Below, in pieces: positions 16,615 through 26,535 of a stretch of DNA of 64,000 nt. Source of the DNA: Thalassomonas haliotis (GTDB lineage: Bacteria > Pseudomonadota > Gammaproteobacteria > Enterobacterales > Alteromonadaceae); assembly GCF_028657945.1 (NCBI RefSeq), contig NZ_CP059693.1:2170001-2234000 (forward strand), in the 5' to 3' direction. The notes beneath the pieces were generated by a model, which did not search any database, was not told the origin of the DNA, and worked only from the letters and a program-made list of their open reading frames with translations. The number at the start of each line of letters is the position of its first letter. The stretch's first letter is position 1. A program made the translations under genes and the position numbers.

Positions 16615-18219
16615 TTGATCACTACATCGAACATCACCATGCAATTTGGCGCAGAGCCTTTGTTTGAAAACATCTCGGCTAAATTTGGCAACGGTAACCG
16701 CTACGGTTTGATCGGCGCCAATGGCTGCGGCAAGTCTACCTTTATGAAAATACTCAGTGGTGAATTGGCGCCAAGCTCAGGTAATGTCTCGATCAGTGCC
16801 GGTAACAAAGTAGGTACCTTGAGCCAGGATCAGTTTGCGTTTGAACAATACAGTGTTATCGACACTGTGATCATGGGTGATGTCGCATTATGGAAAGTAA
16901 AACAAGAAAGAGACGCGATATACGCACAGGCTGAAATGAGCGAAGCCGACGGCATGCGTGTCGGTGACTTAGAAAGTCAGTTTGCTGAAATGGACGGTTA
17001 CAGCGCTGAAAGCCGTGCCGGTGAAATTTTAATAGAAGCCGGTATTGAAGAATCGCTTCACTACGGCTTAATGCAACAAGTCGCCCCCGGCTGGAAGTTG
17101 CGGGTATTACTGGCGCAAGCCTTGTTTGCCAATCCTGATATTTTGCTACTCGACGAACCCACCAACAACCTGGATATTCATACCATCAGCTGGTTGGAAG
17201 GTGAATTGAACAAACGTAAATGCACTATGATCATTATTTCCCATGACAGACATTTTTTAAATGCGGTTTGCACCCATATGGCGGATATTGATTACGGCGA
17301 ATTGCGTATTTATCCGGGCAACTATGAATTCTTCCTGGCGCAATCGAGCTTATTACGGGAGCAGCTATTAGCCGGAAATGCGAAAAAAGCCGCTGAAATT
17401 GAAGAATTACAAGACTTTGTTAATCGCTTTGGCGCCAATGCCTCAAAAGCCAAACAAGCCAGCTCCCGTGCGAAAAAAATGGATAAAATCAAACTGGATG
17501 AAGTGAAATCGTCAAGCCGCATTACCCCTAATATTGCCTTTGCGCCGGGGAAAAAAATGCACCGCCAGGCACTGGAGCTGGAAAAGCTCGGCCATGGCTT
17601 TGACGGTGAAGTCTTGTTTAAAAACGGTGACTTGCTGTTGGAAGCGGGGGCTAAATTAGCCATTATCGGCGAGAACGGTGTCGGTAAAACCACCTTTTTA
17701 CGTTGTTTGATGGGGGAATTGGCTCAGGTAGAAGGTGTGGTTAAATGGTCGGAAAACGCTGCTGTGGGGTATTGCCCGCAAGACAGCAGTCACTTTTTTG
17801 ATAATGACTTAACGCTGATGGACTGGATGTCGCAATGGCGCAGGCCCTGTCACAACGATTTAATGGTGCGCGGCATGTTGGGCCGGTTATTGTTTACCGA
17901 AGATGACGCCAATAAAAAAGCCCGCAACTGTTCTGGTGGTGAGAAAAACCGCTTATTGTTCGGCATGTTAATGATGCAAGACATTAACGTCTTGATCATG
18001 GACGAACCCACAAACCATATGGATATAGAAGCGATTGATGCCCTCAACAATGCCCTGAAAGCTTTTGAAGGCACGCTGATATTTGTCAGCCATGACCGTG
18101 AGTTTGTCTCAAGCCTGGCAACGCGTATTATCGATATTAAAGAGCAAAAATTAGTGAACTTTCAAGGTTCGTTAGATGAATACCTTGCCAGTCAAGTAAC
18201 CTCGCAACAGGTTGCTTAA
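16615..18219 (+). CDS. ybiT: ABC-F family ATPase YbiT
   Basis: A 534-residue cytoplasmic ABC-F protein with two ATP-binding cassettes and no membrane part; ABC-F proteins act on the ribosome in translation control. First cassette: Walker [10 protein letters not shown], a [16 protein letters not shown] signature that replaces LSGG in YbiT proteins, Walker [13 protein letters not shown]. The P-site tRNA interaction motif linker (about 240-310) is Lys-rich. Second cassette: [30 protein letters not shown]. The start is a TTG at 16615, preceded by AGGAAA; it gives the family N-terminus ([12 protein letters not shown]). Upstream ATG at 16537 would add an unrelated extension. Confidence 0.93.
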   Translation: MITTSNITMQFGAEPLFENISAKFGNGNRYGLIGANGCGKSTFMKILSGELAPSSGNVSISAGNKVGTLSQDQFAFEQYSVIDTVIMGDVALWKVKQERDAIYAQAEMSEADGMRVGDLESQFAEMDGYSAESRAGEILIEAGIEESLHYGLMQQVAPGWKLRVLLAQALFANPDILLLDEPTNNLDIHTISWLEGELNKRKCTMIIISHDRHFLNAVCTHMADIDYGELRIYPGNYEFFLAQSSLLREQLLAGNAKKAAEIEELQDFVNRFGANASKAKQASSRAKKMDKIKLDEVKSSSRITPNIAFAPGKKMHRQALELEKLGHGFDGEVLFKNGDLLLEAGAKLAIIGENGVGKTTFLRCLMGELAQVEGVVKWSENAAVGYCPQDSSHFFDNDLTLMDWMSQWRRPCHNDLMVRGMLGRLLFTEDDANKKARNCSGGEKNRLLFGMLMMQDINVLIMDEPTNHMDIEAIDALNNALKAFEGTLIFVSHDREFVSSLATRIIDIKEQKLVNFQGSLDEYLASQVTSQQVA

Positions 18220-18741
18220 CATCTTTATTATTTAGGCATTTTTGCTTGGCCCGCTTTAGTGCGGCCAGCCTGTTGACTTACAGCTAAGTACAGCGCCTAA
18301 ATGGTAAAAAACTCTACTGCATACGTGAGAGCAGTAATTCGAAATGCCAGTGTTTATAACACTGGCATTTTTTATTGTCTTTTTTGGCAAGGCTATCGCA
18401 GCACTTGCTTTGTGTTTGGTCATCATCGCTCGTTATTATTGTAATTTTGAATCAGTCGTTTTGAGCAGTGAAACTGATGCTCGCTGATGATTGAAAAGCT
18501 GAACTGATATTATCTGATGATTTTATCTTGAATACTGTGTCCTTCACCTGTAGCTAACTGAAAATAAAGCTTTTTTATCTGGTTTTGTCTGTTTTGGCCT
18601 GATTGTTTATTTCTTTTATCAAACATACCCTGTTTCAGCTGGTCGCTTTTTGTCCAGTTGGTTAAGTGTTTATTCATCGCTGTTACTTGCACTGACCAGA
18701 CAAAAAAGTGATCCCGGATACAGAAAGATAATAACTATTAA
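18220..18741. other. Intergenic region after ybiT
   Basis: Contains the ybiT terminator, then about 370 bp with no gene I can support; a 60-codon minus-strand frame at 18510-18692 is Gln/Lys-rich and lacks a ribosome site. Confidence 0.45.
18342..18374 (+). terminator. Rho-independent terminator of ybiT
   Basis: Perfect 13-bp stem AAATGCCAGTGTT/AACACTGGCATTT with a TAT loop followed by TTTT. Confidence 0.88.
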
Positions 18742-20733
18742 ATGGACATAAAAATGAAAGATAGAAGAGAAGTTAACTTGTTGAGAGCCGCGGTGGTATT
18801 TGCCTTATTAGGGGTAAGTTATGCCAGCCAGGCAAACACGGCAGATGATGAATCACCGGCTTATTGTAACAGTACAGGCGGTGGTAGCCACGAATGGATT
18901 GCCGGTGTGCAATTGGGCAATGTAAACAATACATCTGCCCAGGAGCAATATGGCGATTTCACTGCACAAACCGCCGATATTGCTGCGGGGCTTAATAGTA
19001 TCACCTTAACGCCTGGTTTCAGATCGTCTGCATATGATGAACACTGGGCGGTTTATATTGATTACAACCAGGACGCGGATTTTTCGGATGACGGTGAACT
19101 GGTTGCTACAGCGAATGCTAAAAGCGCGTTAACAACAAGCTTTCAGGTGCCGTCTTCTGCTGCGGGGATCACCACACGTATGCGTGTTGCCATGAGATAC
19201 GGTAATCCTGTTGCGGATGCTTGTCGCGATATCAGTGCCGGAGAGGTTGAGGATTACACGGTAGCGATTAGCAGTGGCGATACAACTTTGCCGGGCATGG
19301 CAGATGTTTGTCAAACCGAAGCGCCGTTTCAGGATGATGATTTAGTTGATGGCGATGTGGTGTGTTTAACGGGGGAACGTCAGCTTTTTAAAATAGCGGC
19401 GAGTGATGACCATACCAGTATCGCAATTAGTACCTCGCATGGTGAGGGTAACTTAACGCTGTTTGCCAATAATGGCAGCCGGGCAAAAACAGACTTTAGC
19501 CATCCCTATTCAAAACATGTCGGCAACAATGAATGTATTGTGCTTGATAACCCGGACCAGTATTGGTCATATTTAGAGGTCACCGGGGCGCACGCTGGCG
19601 CTTCACTTGTGGCCGACTTTAACTCATCGACGTGCCGGGTAACTACAGGTGAAGAAGAAGAGTTATATCCTAACTATGGCAATGACGGTTATCCTAACGG
19701 TGCTTCGGTTAACATTAAGGTGTTCCGTGCTGAGTTTAGCGATACGCCGTTTGACTGGGAAAGCAATGCCATGATCGCTGAATTTGACAAAATGGTTGAT
19801 TTTTATACCCGGGCATCCTACGGCAAGTTTAATGTTAGTTATGAAATCAGCCATCCGATCATCAATTTAGGCAAGCCGCAATCGTATTACGAGCAGCAAG
19901 GTTCTAATGTCTGGCATGCCCATTGGCAGGCAAAAGTGTTGGCTGAAACGGGGATTGATGCCAAGAACCCTGGCGATAAAACCATTGTTTTAGTTACTGC
20001 GCCCAAACCCAACAATTATAATTCAACGGCAACAGTGCCTTATATTTCTTTGTTTCATAAGGACGGCGGGGTGATTGCCCATGAGTTGGGCCATGCTTTA
20101 GGGTTGCGCCATGCCTATGGGTTGGAAGGAGGCAGTGAAGTGATTGGCCCGGGGGAAGATATTGATGAAGAAAGTATTAATTACGGCGGCATATTCAGCT
20201 TAATGGGCAAAGGCTCGCGAGAGTTAATGGACTTTGATTTACTACACAAAGAATATTTTGGCTGGCTTGATGCTGACGATGTGCCTTTAGTGACTACTTC
20301 GGGTACCTACCGCCTTTATGCTTTTGATCATGGTGACAGCCAAGGTCATAACGCGCCCGGCAATATAGGTCTTAAACTGCAATCTGGTCATACCGAGAAA
20401 AATTACACCTATTGGCTGGAATATCGCACGACTAATGACAAGTACGGTAACAATATCAACAATGGTGTGCTTGTGTATCTGCAAGGGTTTTTAGAGCAGG
20501 AGCAAAATTCTCACTATTGGAAACATACCTCCCATTTACTGGATATGACACCTGGGATTGAACCCGATACCGGCAGAAATCCGTGGTGGGGGGATGACTT
20601 CGTTAATGGGGAACTTGCCATGGGTAAGTCTTACACGGATAAGTGGGGGGCTTTTACCATTAAAGTGGTTGGTAAAGGTGGCACATTAGGTACCGCCAAT
20701 GCCTGGATTGATGTGACGGTTACTATGCATTAA
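18742..20733 (+). CDS. Secreted metzincin metallopeptidase with GEVED domain
   Basis: A 663-residue secreted protease. Signal peptide to about residue 33 (ASQANT). Residues about 50-180 are a GEVED-type beta domain (VYIDYNQDADFSDDGELV ... ISAGEVEDYTV). Residues about 190-300 are a beta-rich module. The catalytic domain has the metzincin zinc motif HELGHALGLRH (HExxHxxGxxH) and a Met-turn FSLMGK, followed by EYFGWLDADD and YWLEYR, an order reminiscent of M11/gametolysin- or M6-like enzymes. Family placement is uncertain; zinc peptidase activity is well supported. An ATG four codons in (18754) is an alternative start. Confidence 0.88.
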   Translation: MDIKMKDRREVNLLRAAVVFALLGVSYASQANTADDESPAYCNSTGGGSHEWIAGVQLGNVNNTSAQEQYGDFTAQTADIAAGLNSITLTPGFRSSAYDEHWAVYIDYNQDADFSDDGELVATANAKSALTTSFQVPSSAAGITTRMRVAMRYGNPVADACRDISAGEVEDYTVAISSGDTTLPGMADVCQTEAPFQDDDLVDGDVVCLTGERQLFKIAASDDHTSIAISTSHGEGNLTLFANNGSRAKTDFSHPYSKHVGNNECIVLDNPDQYWSYLEVTGAHAGASLVADFNSSTCRVTTGEEEELYPNYGNDGYPNGASVNIKVFRAEFSDTPFDWESNAMIAEFDKMVDFYTRASYGKFNVSYEISHPIINLGKPQSYYEQQGSNVWHAHWQAKVLAETGIDAKNPGDKTIVLVTAPKPNNYNSTATVPYISLFHKDGGVIAHELGHALGLRHAYGLEGGSEVIGPGEDIDEESINYGGIFSLMGKGSRELMDFDLLHKEYFGWLDADDVPLVTTSGTYRLYAFDHGDSQGHNAPGNIGLKLQSGHTEKNYTYWLEYRTTNDKYGNNINNGVLVYLQGFLEQEQNSHYWKHTSHLLDMTPGIEPDTGRNPWWGDDFVNGELAMGKSYTDKWGAFTIKVVGKGGTLGTANAWIDVTVTMH

Positions 20734-20949
20734 CTCAGTTTTTTTATCTGGTGTCAGCCTGATGTATCGGCAGTTAAATGAGTTAGATAGTTGGCTCACT
20801 TCAGCTGTTTTACTCGCCTTGCGGGCGTTGCTTTTTGGCTGTTTACCTGGCTAAGTCTGATAAATAAGTGATTTGATGTCATCAATGCCTAAGCAGCTAA
20901 AGCGGTACGGCAGCCGTTAAGAAGCTTGTTGTATTATTTGCTAGCATTG

Positions 20950-20983
20950 GCTGCTGCACAAACATCATAGTGCAGCAGCTTTT
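20950..20983. terminator. Hairpin between convergent metalloprotease and symE
   Basis: Perfect 10-bp stem GCTGCTGCAC/GTGCAGCAGC with a 10-nt loop followed by TTTTA. Can serve both converging genes. Confidence 0.7.
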
Positions 20984-20995
20984 ATCAACGAGGGT

Positions 20996-21271
20996 TTAGC
21001 CAGCCGTTGGCGTATCAGGGGTTGGCGTTATCACCAACTCATCTTGATTGGTGGTAACCGTGATCTTTTGCCCTAAGGGGAAACCGGCCTGTGCGAGCCA
21101 CTTGCCTCTTAATACGATATAAGGTTCTAAGGTTACCGGCACATAATTAAGACCAACCCCGCGGGTTTTTGCCGCGTTTTCACATATGGTTTCTAGCACT
21201 GTAAGTTGGCGGGTGGTGGGATATTTTACTTTTGCCGAGCTTAGCTCTGACGTATGATTAGATTCAGCCAT
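20996..21271 (-). CDS. symE: SymE-family toxin-like protein
   Basis: A 91-residue protein whose C-terminal half (about 52-86: VLRGKWLAQAGFPLGQKITV ... LVITP) matches the SymE family: an AbrB-like swapped-hairpin fold evolved into an SOS-induced RNA-targeting toxin in E. coli. There its translation is held down by the antisense RNA SymR. I cannot identify an antisense promoter or LexA box with confidence here. The N-terminal 50 residues are less conserved. Stand-alone gene converging on the metalloprotease. Confidence 0.8.
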   Translation of the reverse strand: MAESNHTSELSSAKVKYPTTRQLTVLETICENAAKTRGVGLNYVPVTLEPYIVLRGKWLAQAGFPLGQKITVTTNQDELVITPTPDTPTAG

Positions 21272-21775
21272 GATGGACTCCTAGCTAGTTCGTTTTGGTT
21301 AGCAATCTCTGGGTGTTACAGCACTCAGGGGTTGCGGTTGTTGTTTCGCACAGTATTGCGGTTCGTGATGAGTGATGCTGGTGGGGCGCTCCTTTGTTGT
21401 TTAGAGACACCTTTAATAAAAGACTAAACTACTGGGTAAAGCAACAGTGTGGAGGTTGTTTTTTAGATTAATATTTGCATTAAAGGGAGCTTGATATTCT
21501 ATTTGTTTACTGAGGGCTGAACCTGCTGAATATGGGGAGTAGAATCAGTTATATTAGGTGTTGTCTATATATTCCCCTTAGCTTTTAAAGTCGTTTTAGC
21601 GACCATAAATTGATGTTCAAATCGTGTTACTACTGGGGGCTGTCTGTTATTGAATATACAGCTGGTAAGGTTGAAGGTGACATGAGTGGCTTTGATGTGG
21701 CAAATGACAAACGTATTCCTCAAACTTATTTCCAGTCATTTTGCCTTGTCAAACTCAGACCTAAAGTAAATTAAA
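21272..21775. other. Intergenic region
   Basis: About 500 bp, low in GC, no supported gene. Should contain the symE promoter and any antisense RNA opposing its leader. Confidence 0.4.
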
Positions 21776-22093
21776 ATGGATAAAGCTATGAATGTGAAGT
21801 TATATCTAACAGCACTTTTGACCTGGTTCATAGGTATGCCTGCAATTATAGCGGTAAGTTTTACCCTGAGAACTGTTTTTGGCTTTACCGGTTTGGGGAT
21901 GCCTGAAAATGTTTGGTTTTTCAGCCATATTCTTTTGGCTATATGTGCCTTGGTCGCTTTGTATTTCTCTGTTAAAAGTATCAATAAGACGAAACAGGCT
22001 TTACATTTTCTCTCCATCACGTTGGTCGGTGCTTGTTATTATTTGATTGTTACCGGGTTATATGTGATCCAATCGGGGATAGATTCGCTATAG
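21776..22093 (+). CDS. Small integral membrane protein
   Basis: A 105-residue hypothetical protein with three membrane helices: about residues 8-30 (YLTALLTWFIGMPAIIAVSF), 46-66 (FFSHILLAICALVALYFSV) and 78-98 (FLSITLVGACYYLIVTGLYV). Lys residues in the loops. A good hairpin follows. No family recognised. The alternative start at 21788 would drop four residues. An overlapping minus-strand frame is less plausible because its hydrophobic order is only the shadow of this one. Confidence 0.6.
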   Translation: MDKAMNVKLYLTALLTWFIGMPAIIAVSFTLRTVFGFTGLGMPENVWFFSHILLAICALVALYFSVKSINKTKQALHFLSITLVGACYYLIVTGLYVIQSGIDSL

Positions 22094-22129
22094 CTGTTAG
22101 TTTTTGTCCTTGTTTGGTACTTATTTGGT

Positions 22130-22163
22130 AATCTCCCCCCGTACTGTATTACGGGGGGAGATT
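22130..22163. terminator. Strong hairpin after small membrane protein gene
   Basis: Perfect 14-bp stem AATCTCCCCCCGTA/TACGGGGGGAGATT, 6-nt loop, no T tract. Probably a terminator or barrier at the edge of the AT-rich STAND gene region. Confidence 0.55.
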
Positions 22164-22426
22164 AGGCCAATTAATGCGGGGGAAATCATTTATAAAATTG
22201 GGACTTTATTTAAGAAGAGTAAGTAGGTTATTAGTTGAGAGCGTTCAAAAGTTTGTCTTACTTTAAACTTAAATAGTTAAAATGGTGAGTACGTGTTTAA
22301 ACTCTTTTTAAATAAAACCAGTAAATAGAGCAAAACTGGTTTTGTCTCTTATGGCGCGTAGCCTTTTTATATTTTCCAAAGCAGATGTGTTTTTTTTACA
22401 ACTGCTTTGGTTTGTTACGTGAAAAA

Positions 22427-25300
22427 TTACCCTTGTATAATATCTGTAACAGGAGTAGCTTTGCTTGCTTCTCTTTTGTCACTAGGTATGACGTATAGTT
22501 TATCTCCTTGGGATATACTTTCCCATATAGGATATAATTCACTTGATGTGTTTTCTTTTGTTAAAAAATATTGAACTCCATTGCTATCTTGAGCAAATCT
22601 TCTATTTGAGTCAGGCATAACATGATAGACCCAGACTTCAACATAGGATGAATCAACAAGAGTCATATCATTTGTTATTTCTGATTTACTTTCAATTCCG
22701 CTAAGAGGATTGTCTTTTATCTTTAATACTTTAAGTAATTCTATTGTATGTTTAATTTGTTTAATTTTAGTAGATGAGTTTTTTTCAAGTATCTGTTGAT
22801 CAATGACGCCTTGGTAATGGTCCTTTAAAAAAGTTAAACTACTGATACAGAATTTATACCATTTTTTATTATCAAATATTTTAGGTAATGTATATTCAAT
22901 TTGATCTATAATTTTCAAACTTTGAATACATGGGCTTTTTAAGTATCCAGCAATTTCAAATACCCGGTTCATCACGTCGATGCTTTTTGTCATTCCATCA
23001 ATGTATTTTGTAATATTATTTCTGAAACTATTCTCAACACTTCTTTTGTAAGCTGTAGCCCTATAACCTCCAAACACAGCGCTGAAACTTTCTTTATTTT
23101 CCCAGTCATCAGTTAATTCTAAAATTGCTTCGTAGTTACCTTTCCAAAGAAATGATTGAAAGGTACCGTGGTAAACACTAACCATGAATTTTTTGTCATT
23201 TATTTTTAATTCATTACAAATTTTTAATAGGTCAATATAATATTTAGAGCTATCTTCGTACTCTTTATTACGAAAACAGCAATCAGCTAAAATGTATAAA
23301 TTAATCGGATCTTTTGAATTTATGGTATATGCGATACGCGCGTGTTTTATCGCTAGTTTATTATCTTTCATGATGGATAAAGTGCGAGCATATTCTCTTT
23401 GGAAAATATCTAAATTTTTAAATGTCTCGTAGGCGTTCTTGAAATCCTTAAGAATATTTGACATTTTCTCAAAATTAGAAAGAGAGCATCGATGAAAACG
23501 TTCTAGTAAGATTTTTAAACTTTCGTTGGTTTCTTTTGGTATATAAGTCACATTAAGTGTAGATATTGATAGTTCTTTTTGTTTTTTATCTACTTCGATT
23601 GCCTGTCGGGCTAACGACTCTTTTTTGATATAAATTTCTTCTCGAATTTCTATATTTCTAGGTTCAAGTAAAAGAAGGTCTCTAATTGATGTACTTAAAT
23701 CAAATAGTTCAACATCATCATACACTTTTCTTGTAAGTAGGCTTGTGGGGATTAATTCTCTTAATGCATTAGATAACTCATCTAAATTAACTTCAAGTAA
23801 AGCACAGAGATAAATCTTTTCACTTTCTCCTGCTAATAATAAAGCTTCTAACACTTTGTTAGCATTTCTAGAAAGCGAGTCAATTAAGTTTCTGAATGAA
23901 AATTCTGCAATTTCATTTTTGGTAGTTGTTATTGCTGTTTGGATTGCATTTCCGTTGATAATTTTATCGACGGATAATCTAATTGCTAATGGGTTATAGT
24001 AACAATCAATAGCAATTTTTTCAGAAAATTCTTTACCAAGTACTTTTCCACCTTTCTTTCGAATATACGAAGAAATTAAGTTAATAGAATGCTTTTTACC
24101 AAGAGGCTCTAGTGTAATAGATTGATTAGAACTTATTACAGTTCTGCTAGTTACGAGTATTCTCCACTGTGCAGGTAGTTCAAGATTTAATTCATCAAAA
24201 GCTTCGGGATTATCTCGTAATAGAGTTTCTAAGTTGTCGATACAAATTAATAGTTTTTGATCTTCTAAGTATTCTTTACATTCATTAAAGTTTTCAAATG
24301 GGACTTCATAGGTAACTTCGGCAGCCGTTGTTAACTCATCTTTTAGTTGCTCAATCGTTTGTGGTGCAGCTTTATTTTGTATTCCAGTAGCTGTTAAAGT
24401 TTCTATTTTTAGAGATATGAATATAATTGCATCAGCATAACTTGCTGTTTTAGGGTTTGAAACCTGTTGTTTTAGCATATCTAATACTAAGGCTGTTTTT
24501 CCATAGCCACCAGGAGCGACAACAGCTACAGTATTTACTCTTGGGTTAGTTAATAATGATAAGAGTTTTTTATTTTCTTTTTCTCTACCTATTAGTCCTG
24601 TTACATCATGGTCAAAATGATTTGGAAGGTTATTTCTAATTTCAAATAATGAATTTTCTAACCATTCATCTGGTGGATCTGTAATTATACCTTCCTCAGC
24701 TGAAATTAAGCATTTATGTATTCTGTCAATACCAAGGGCTACGATTAAGGGATCACAAGCAAATGCAGCTACTCTATACCAATAACAAATTGGAAATGCA
24801 CGATTAGGGTGAGCAATGGCGTTTCTAATATCATAAAGCTCATATATTACTGCTAATTTAGATATTTCCTTGATTAAAGTGTTTAGAGATGTGTTATCTG
24901 TAGCAACTGAAGCTAAATGAAAAATTTCAGCTAAATATGTCCTCTCGACAACATGTTCAATGGTAGTAACTTCTATTTCACTTTTTCTTTCTTGTAATGT
25001 ATCAATTACTGAATTAGGAATATCTTTTATGTCATTGATATTATCTTTTATAAATTCACCAAATGATTCTTCTATCTCAAATAAGAGCATTGATGTTTTA
25101 CGTTGAGCTAAATTACTATCGAACACAGTTAATTCCTTATTATTAACTAGCGGTATAATTATGTAGTTGGTATAAGCATTTTTACATCGTACCACTTTAA
25201 GAGGTCTATTAAAACCATATAAATTACAATGGCTTCTATTGTTTTTGGTTCGTATGTATTTGAATGTAATATCGGTGTTTTTTAAGAAGCTCTTTATCAA
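22427..25300 (-). CDS. STAND ATPase: HEPN-like, NB-ARC, TPR-like, OB-like
   Basis: A 957-residue protein. Residues about 70-200 are helical with YDIRNAIAH (R159-x4-H164), the Rx4-6H signature of HEPN ribonucleases. An NB-ARC-type ATPase follows: GLIGREKE (235-242), Walker A PGGYGKTA (about 263-270), Walker B LICIDNLE (351-358), sensor RILVTSR (380-386) and YNPLAI (435-440) in place of GLPLAI. About 560-850 is helical, TPR-like. The last 90 residues are a beta-rich, possibly OB-like module. The start is a TTG overlapping the stop of the upstream endonuclease I gene (TTGA), with no clear Shine-Dalgarno; the next ATG is at residue 71. AT-rich codon use unlike its neighbours suggests acquisition. 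Likely anti-phage or stress sensor; function inferred. Confidence 0.8.
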   Translation of the reverse strand: MIKSFLKNTDITFKYIRTKNNRSHCNLYGFNRPLKVVRCKNAYTNYIIIPLVNNKELTVFDSNLAQRKTSMLLFEIEESFGEFIKDNINDIKDIPNSVIDTLQERKSEIEVTTIEHVVERTYLAEIFHLASVATDNTSLNTLIKEISKLAVIYELYDIRNAIAHPNRAFPICYWYRVAAFACDPLIVALGIDRIHKCLISAEEGIITDPPDEWLENSLFEIRNNLPNHFDHDVTGLIGREKENKKLLSLLTNPRVNTVAVVAPGGYGKTALVLDMLKQQVSNPKTASYADAIIFISLKIETLTATGIQNKAAPQTIEQLKDELTTAAEVTYEVPFENFNECKEYLEDQKLLICIDNLETLLRDNPEAFDELNLELPAQWRILVTSRTVISSNQSITLEPLGKKHSINLISSYIRKKGGKVLGKEFSEKIAIDCYYNPLAIRLSVDKIINGNAIQTAITTTKNEIAEFSFRNLIDSLSRNANKVLEALLLAGESEKIYLCALLEVNLDELSNALRELIPTSLLTRKVYDDVELFDLSTSIRDLLLLEPRNIEIREEIYIKKESLARQAIEVDKKQKELSISTLNVTYIPKETNESLKILLERFHRCSLSNFEKMSNILKDFKNAYETFKNLDIFQREYARTLSIMKDNKLAIKHARIAYTINSKDPINLYILADCCFRNKEYEDSSKYYIDLLKICNELKINDKKFMVSVYHGTFQSFLWKGNYEAILELTDDWENKESFSAVFGGYRATAYKRSVENSFRNNITKYIDGMTKSIDVMNRVFEIAGYLKSPCIQSLKIIDQIEYTLPKIFDNKKWYKFCISSLTFLKDHYQGVIDQQILEKNSSTKIKQIKHTIELLKVLKIKDNPLSGIESKSEITNDMTLVDSSYVEVWVYHVMPDSNRRFAQDSNGVQYFLTKENTSSELYPIWESISQGDKLYVIPSDKREASKATPVTDIIQG

Positions 25301-25902
25301 AATATATTTTTGTCATTAATAAACGGATTGCTATTCCCTTGAATTATCTTTATTACAATATTGCGCCATTGTTCTTCAATACTGTTTGGAAATTTATTAG
25401 TCCATTTAATCACCAAAGGTTTTAAACCATGGTCTGGTAAATTATATTTCCATATCATGTAAAGAAAAGAACGGGCAATTTCTCCGTTGCTATAATCTCT
25501 TGGTTCTACTCCATCAGCCCTTCTTTCAAAGTCACACTTATCTTCTGGAAAGCGCATCACTTCCCCTGGGATCTCAATAAACGGTAATTTGCCACGGCTG
25601 TTGTTATAACGGGACAAGGCAGGCCAAAGATTATGTAGATCTGAACTTGCCTGTTTGTAGGCTTCTGTGTTGCAATTTTCGCGATTTTCACACCCATTGG
25701 CTTGTGCTATCCAGTGTGCCGGATAAACATGCTCTACAGCGACCTTTTGGCCCGCTTCTTTGCTTATTGCACAAGATAGTGTGTGATATTTCTGGTTATA
25801 TAATTTCGGCCAAAAAATCTCATCCTGGACACGCTCATATTCGCTGTCATTGGCCAGGCTAGATACACTGATTATTGCCAAAATAACTGGCAAGCATTTC
25901 AT
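25297..25902 (-). CDS. Endonuclease I (secreted/periplasmic DNase)
   Basis: A 201-residue nuclease of the EndA/Dns/Vvn family. Signal peptide 1-17. The active-site segment VEHVYPAHW retains the catalytic Glu-His; DLHNLWPALSRYN contributes the metal-ligand Asn; GVEPRDYSNGEIARSFLYM and the C-terminal GNSNPFIND complete the fold. Paired cysteines (CENRENC) and a further Cys fit a disulfide-stabilised exported enzyme. It degrades double-stranded DNA non-specifically. Paralogue of the gene at 11195-11884, which lacks the Glu-His. Its stop overlaps the TTG start of the STAND ATPase gene, so the two are translationally coupled or read as one operon. Confidence 0.92.
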   Translation of the reverse strand: MKCLPVILAIISVSSLANDSEYERVQDEIFWPKLYNQKYHTLSCAISKEAGQKVAVEHVYPAHWIAQANGCENRENCNTEAYKQASSDLHNLWPALSRYNNSRGKLPFIEIPGEVMRFPEDKCDFERRADGVEPRDYSNGEIARSFLYMIWKYNLPDHGLKPLVIKWTNKFPNSIEEQWRNIVIKIIQGNSNPFINDKNIF

Positions 25903-26007
25903 CCAATATCCGTATTTTATGAATTTTAATCATTGGTAAATATTAGGTACTGCTAGGACAAAATGAAAGTAGAGAAAATCTACAAGGACAATTTAAGGAC
26001 AGAAAAG

Positions 26008-26042
26008 AAAAAGCCCTCTATAATCTGTTGATTATAAAGGGC
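26008..26042 (-). terminator. Terminator of ssrA
   Basis: On the minus strand, GCCCTTTATAATC / GATTATAGAGGGC (one G-T pair) with a 4-nt loop, followed by TTTTTC. Directly downstream of the tmRNA 3' end. Confidence 0.88.
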
Positions 26043-26048
26043 ATTGTT

Positions 26049-26399
26049 TGGTGGAGCGGGGGGGAATCGAACCCCCGTCCGAAAAGCCTACATCCTCGGT
26101 ACTACATGCTTAGTCGATTATTTATTTAACCAATTAGACGCCAATCGACAGGCTTCGTCATGGTGAGCTCAATACTATTTCGCGGTTCAGCCTTGAGCAA
26201 GCTTCCCTCGCTAACCTACTTGGGGTGACCATCACATCTCAAAGCAATAGGTAAACTTACGAGAGGATGGCTAGCCTTAAGCGGCTAGTGCGAACGTTTC
26301 GTCGTTTGCAATTATAGTTTTGCGGCTTTTTACCAGGCCAACCGCCCCTGGGCATGCACCTTGGGTTTCGTGAATCTCGTCGAATCCTAGATCCGCCCC
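26049..26399 (-). ncRNA. ssrA: Transfer-messenger RNA
   Basis: One-piece tmRNA of about 351 nt. The 5' end GGGGCGGATCTAGGATTCGACG and the 3' end GTTCGATTCCCCCCCGCTCCACCA pair as the tRNA-like acceptor and T arms (CCA encoded). The tag frame, at 26277-26309 on the minus strand, reads ANDETFALAA then TAA, with the terminal Leu-Ala-Ala needed by ClpXP. It rescues ribosomes stalled on broken mRNA together with SmpB, whose gene is just upstream on the same strand. Confidence 0.96.
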
Positions 26400-26535
26400 A
26401 AAGCATGGTAGTCGTTAAATGTTTGCTTGAAGTAAACCTTTAACTTAAGACCATTTTAACTCTATTTTTAACGATTTACAACGGGAAGTAAAAATCGCCA
26501 ATTTATGTTTGTTTACTGAGCGTTTAGCGCTTAAT

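Noticed and set aside
26049-26060. Genomic island attachment at the ssrA 3' end
   Set aside because: The STAND/endonuclease unit lies just beyond ssrA, but I found neither an integrase gene nor a second copy of the ssrA 3' end in the window.
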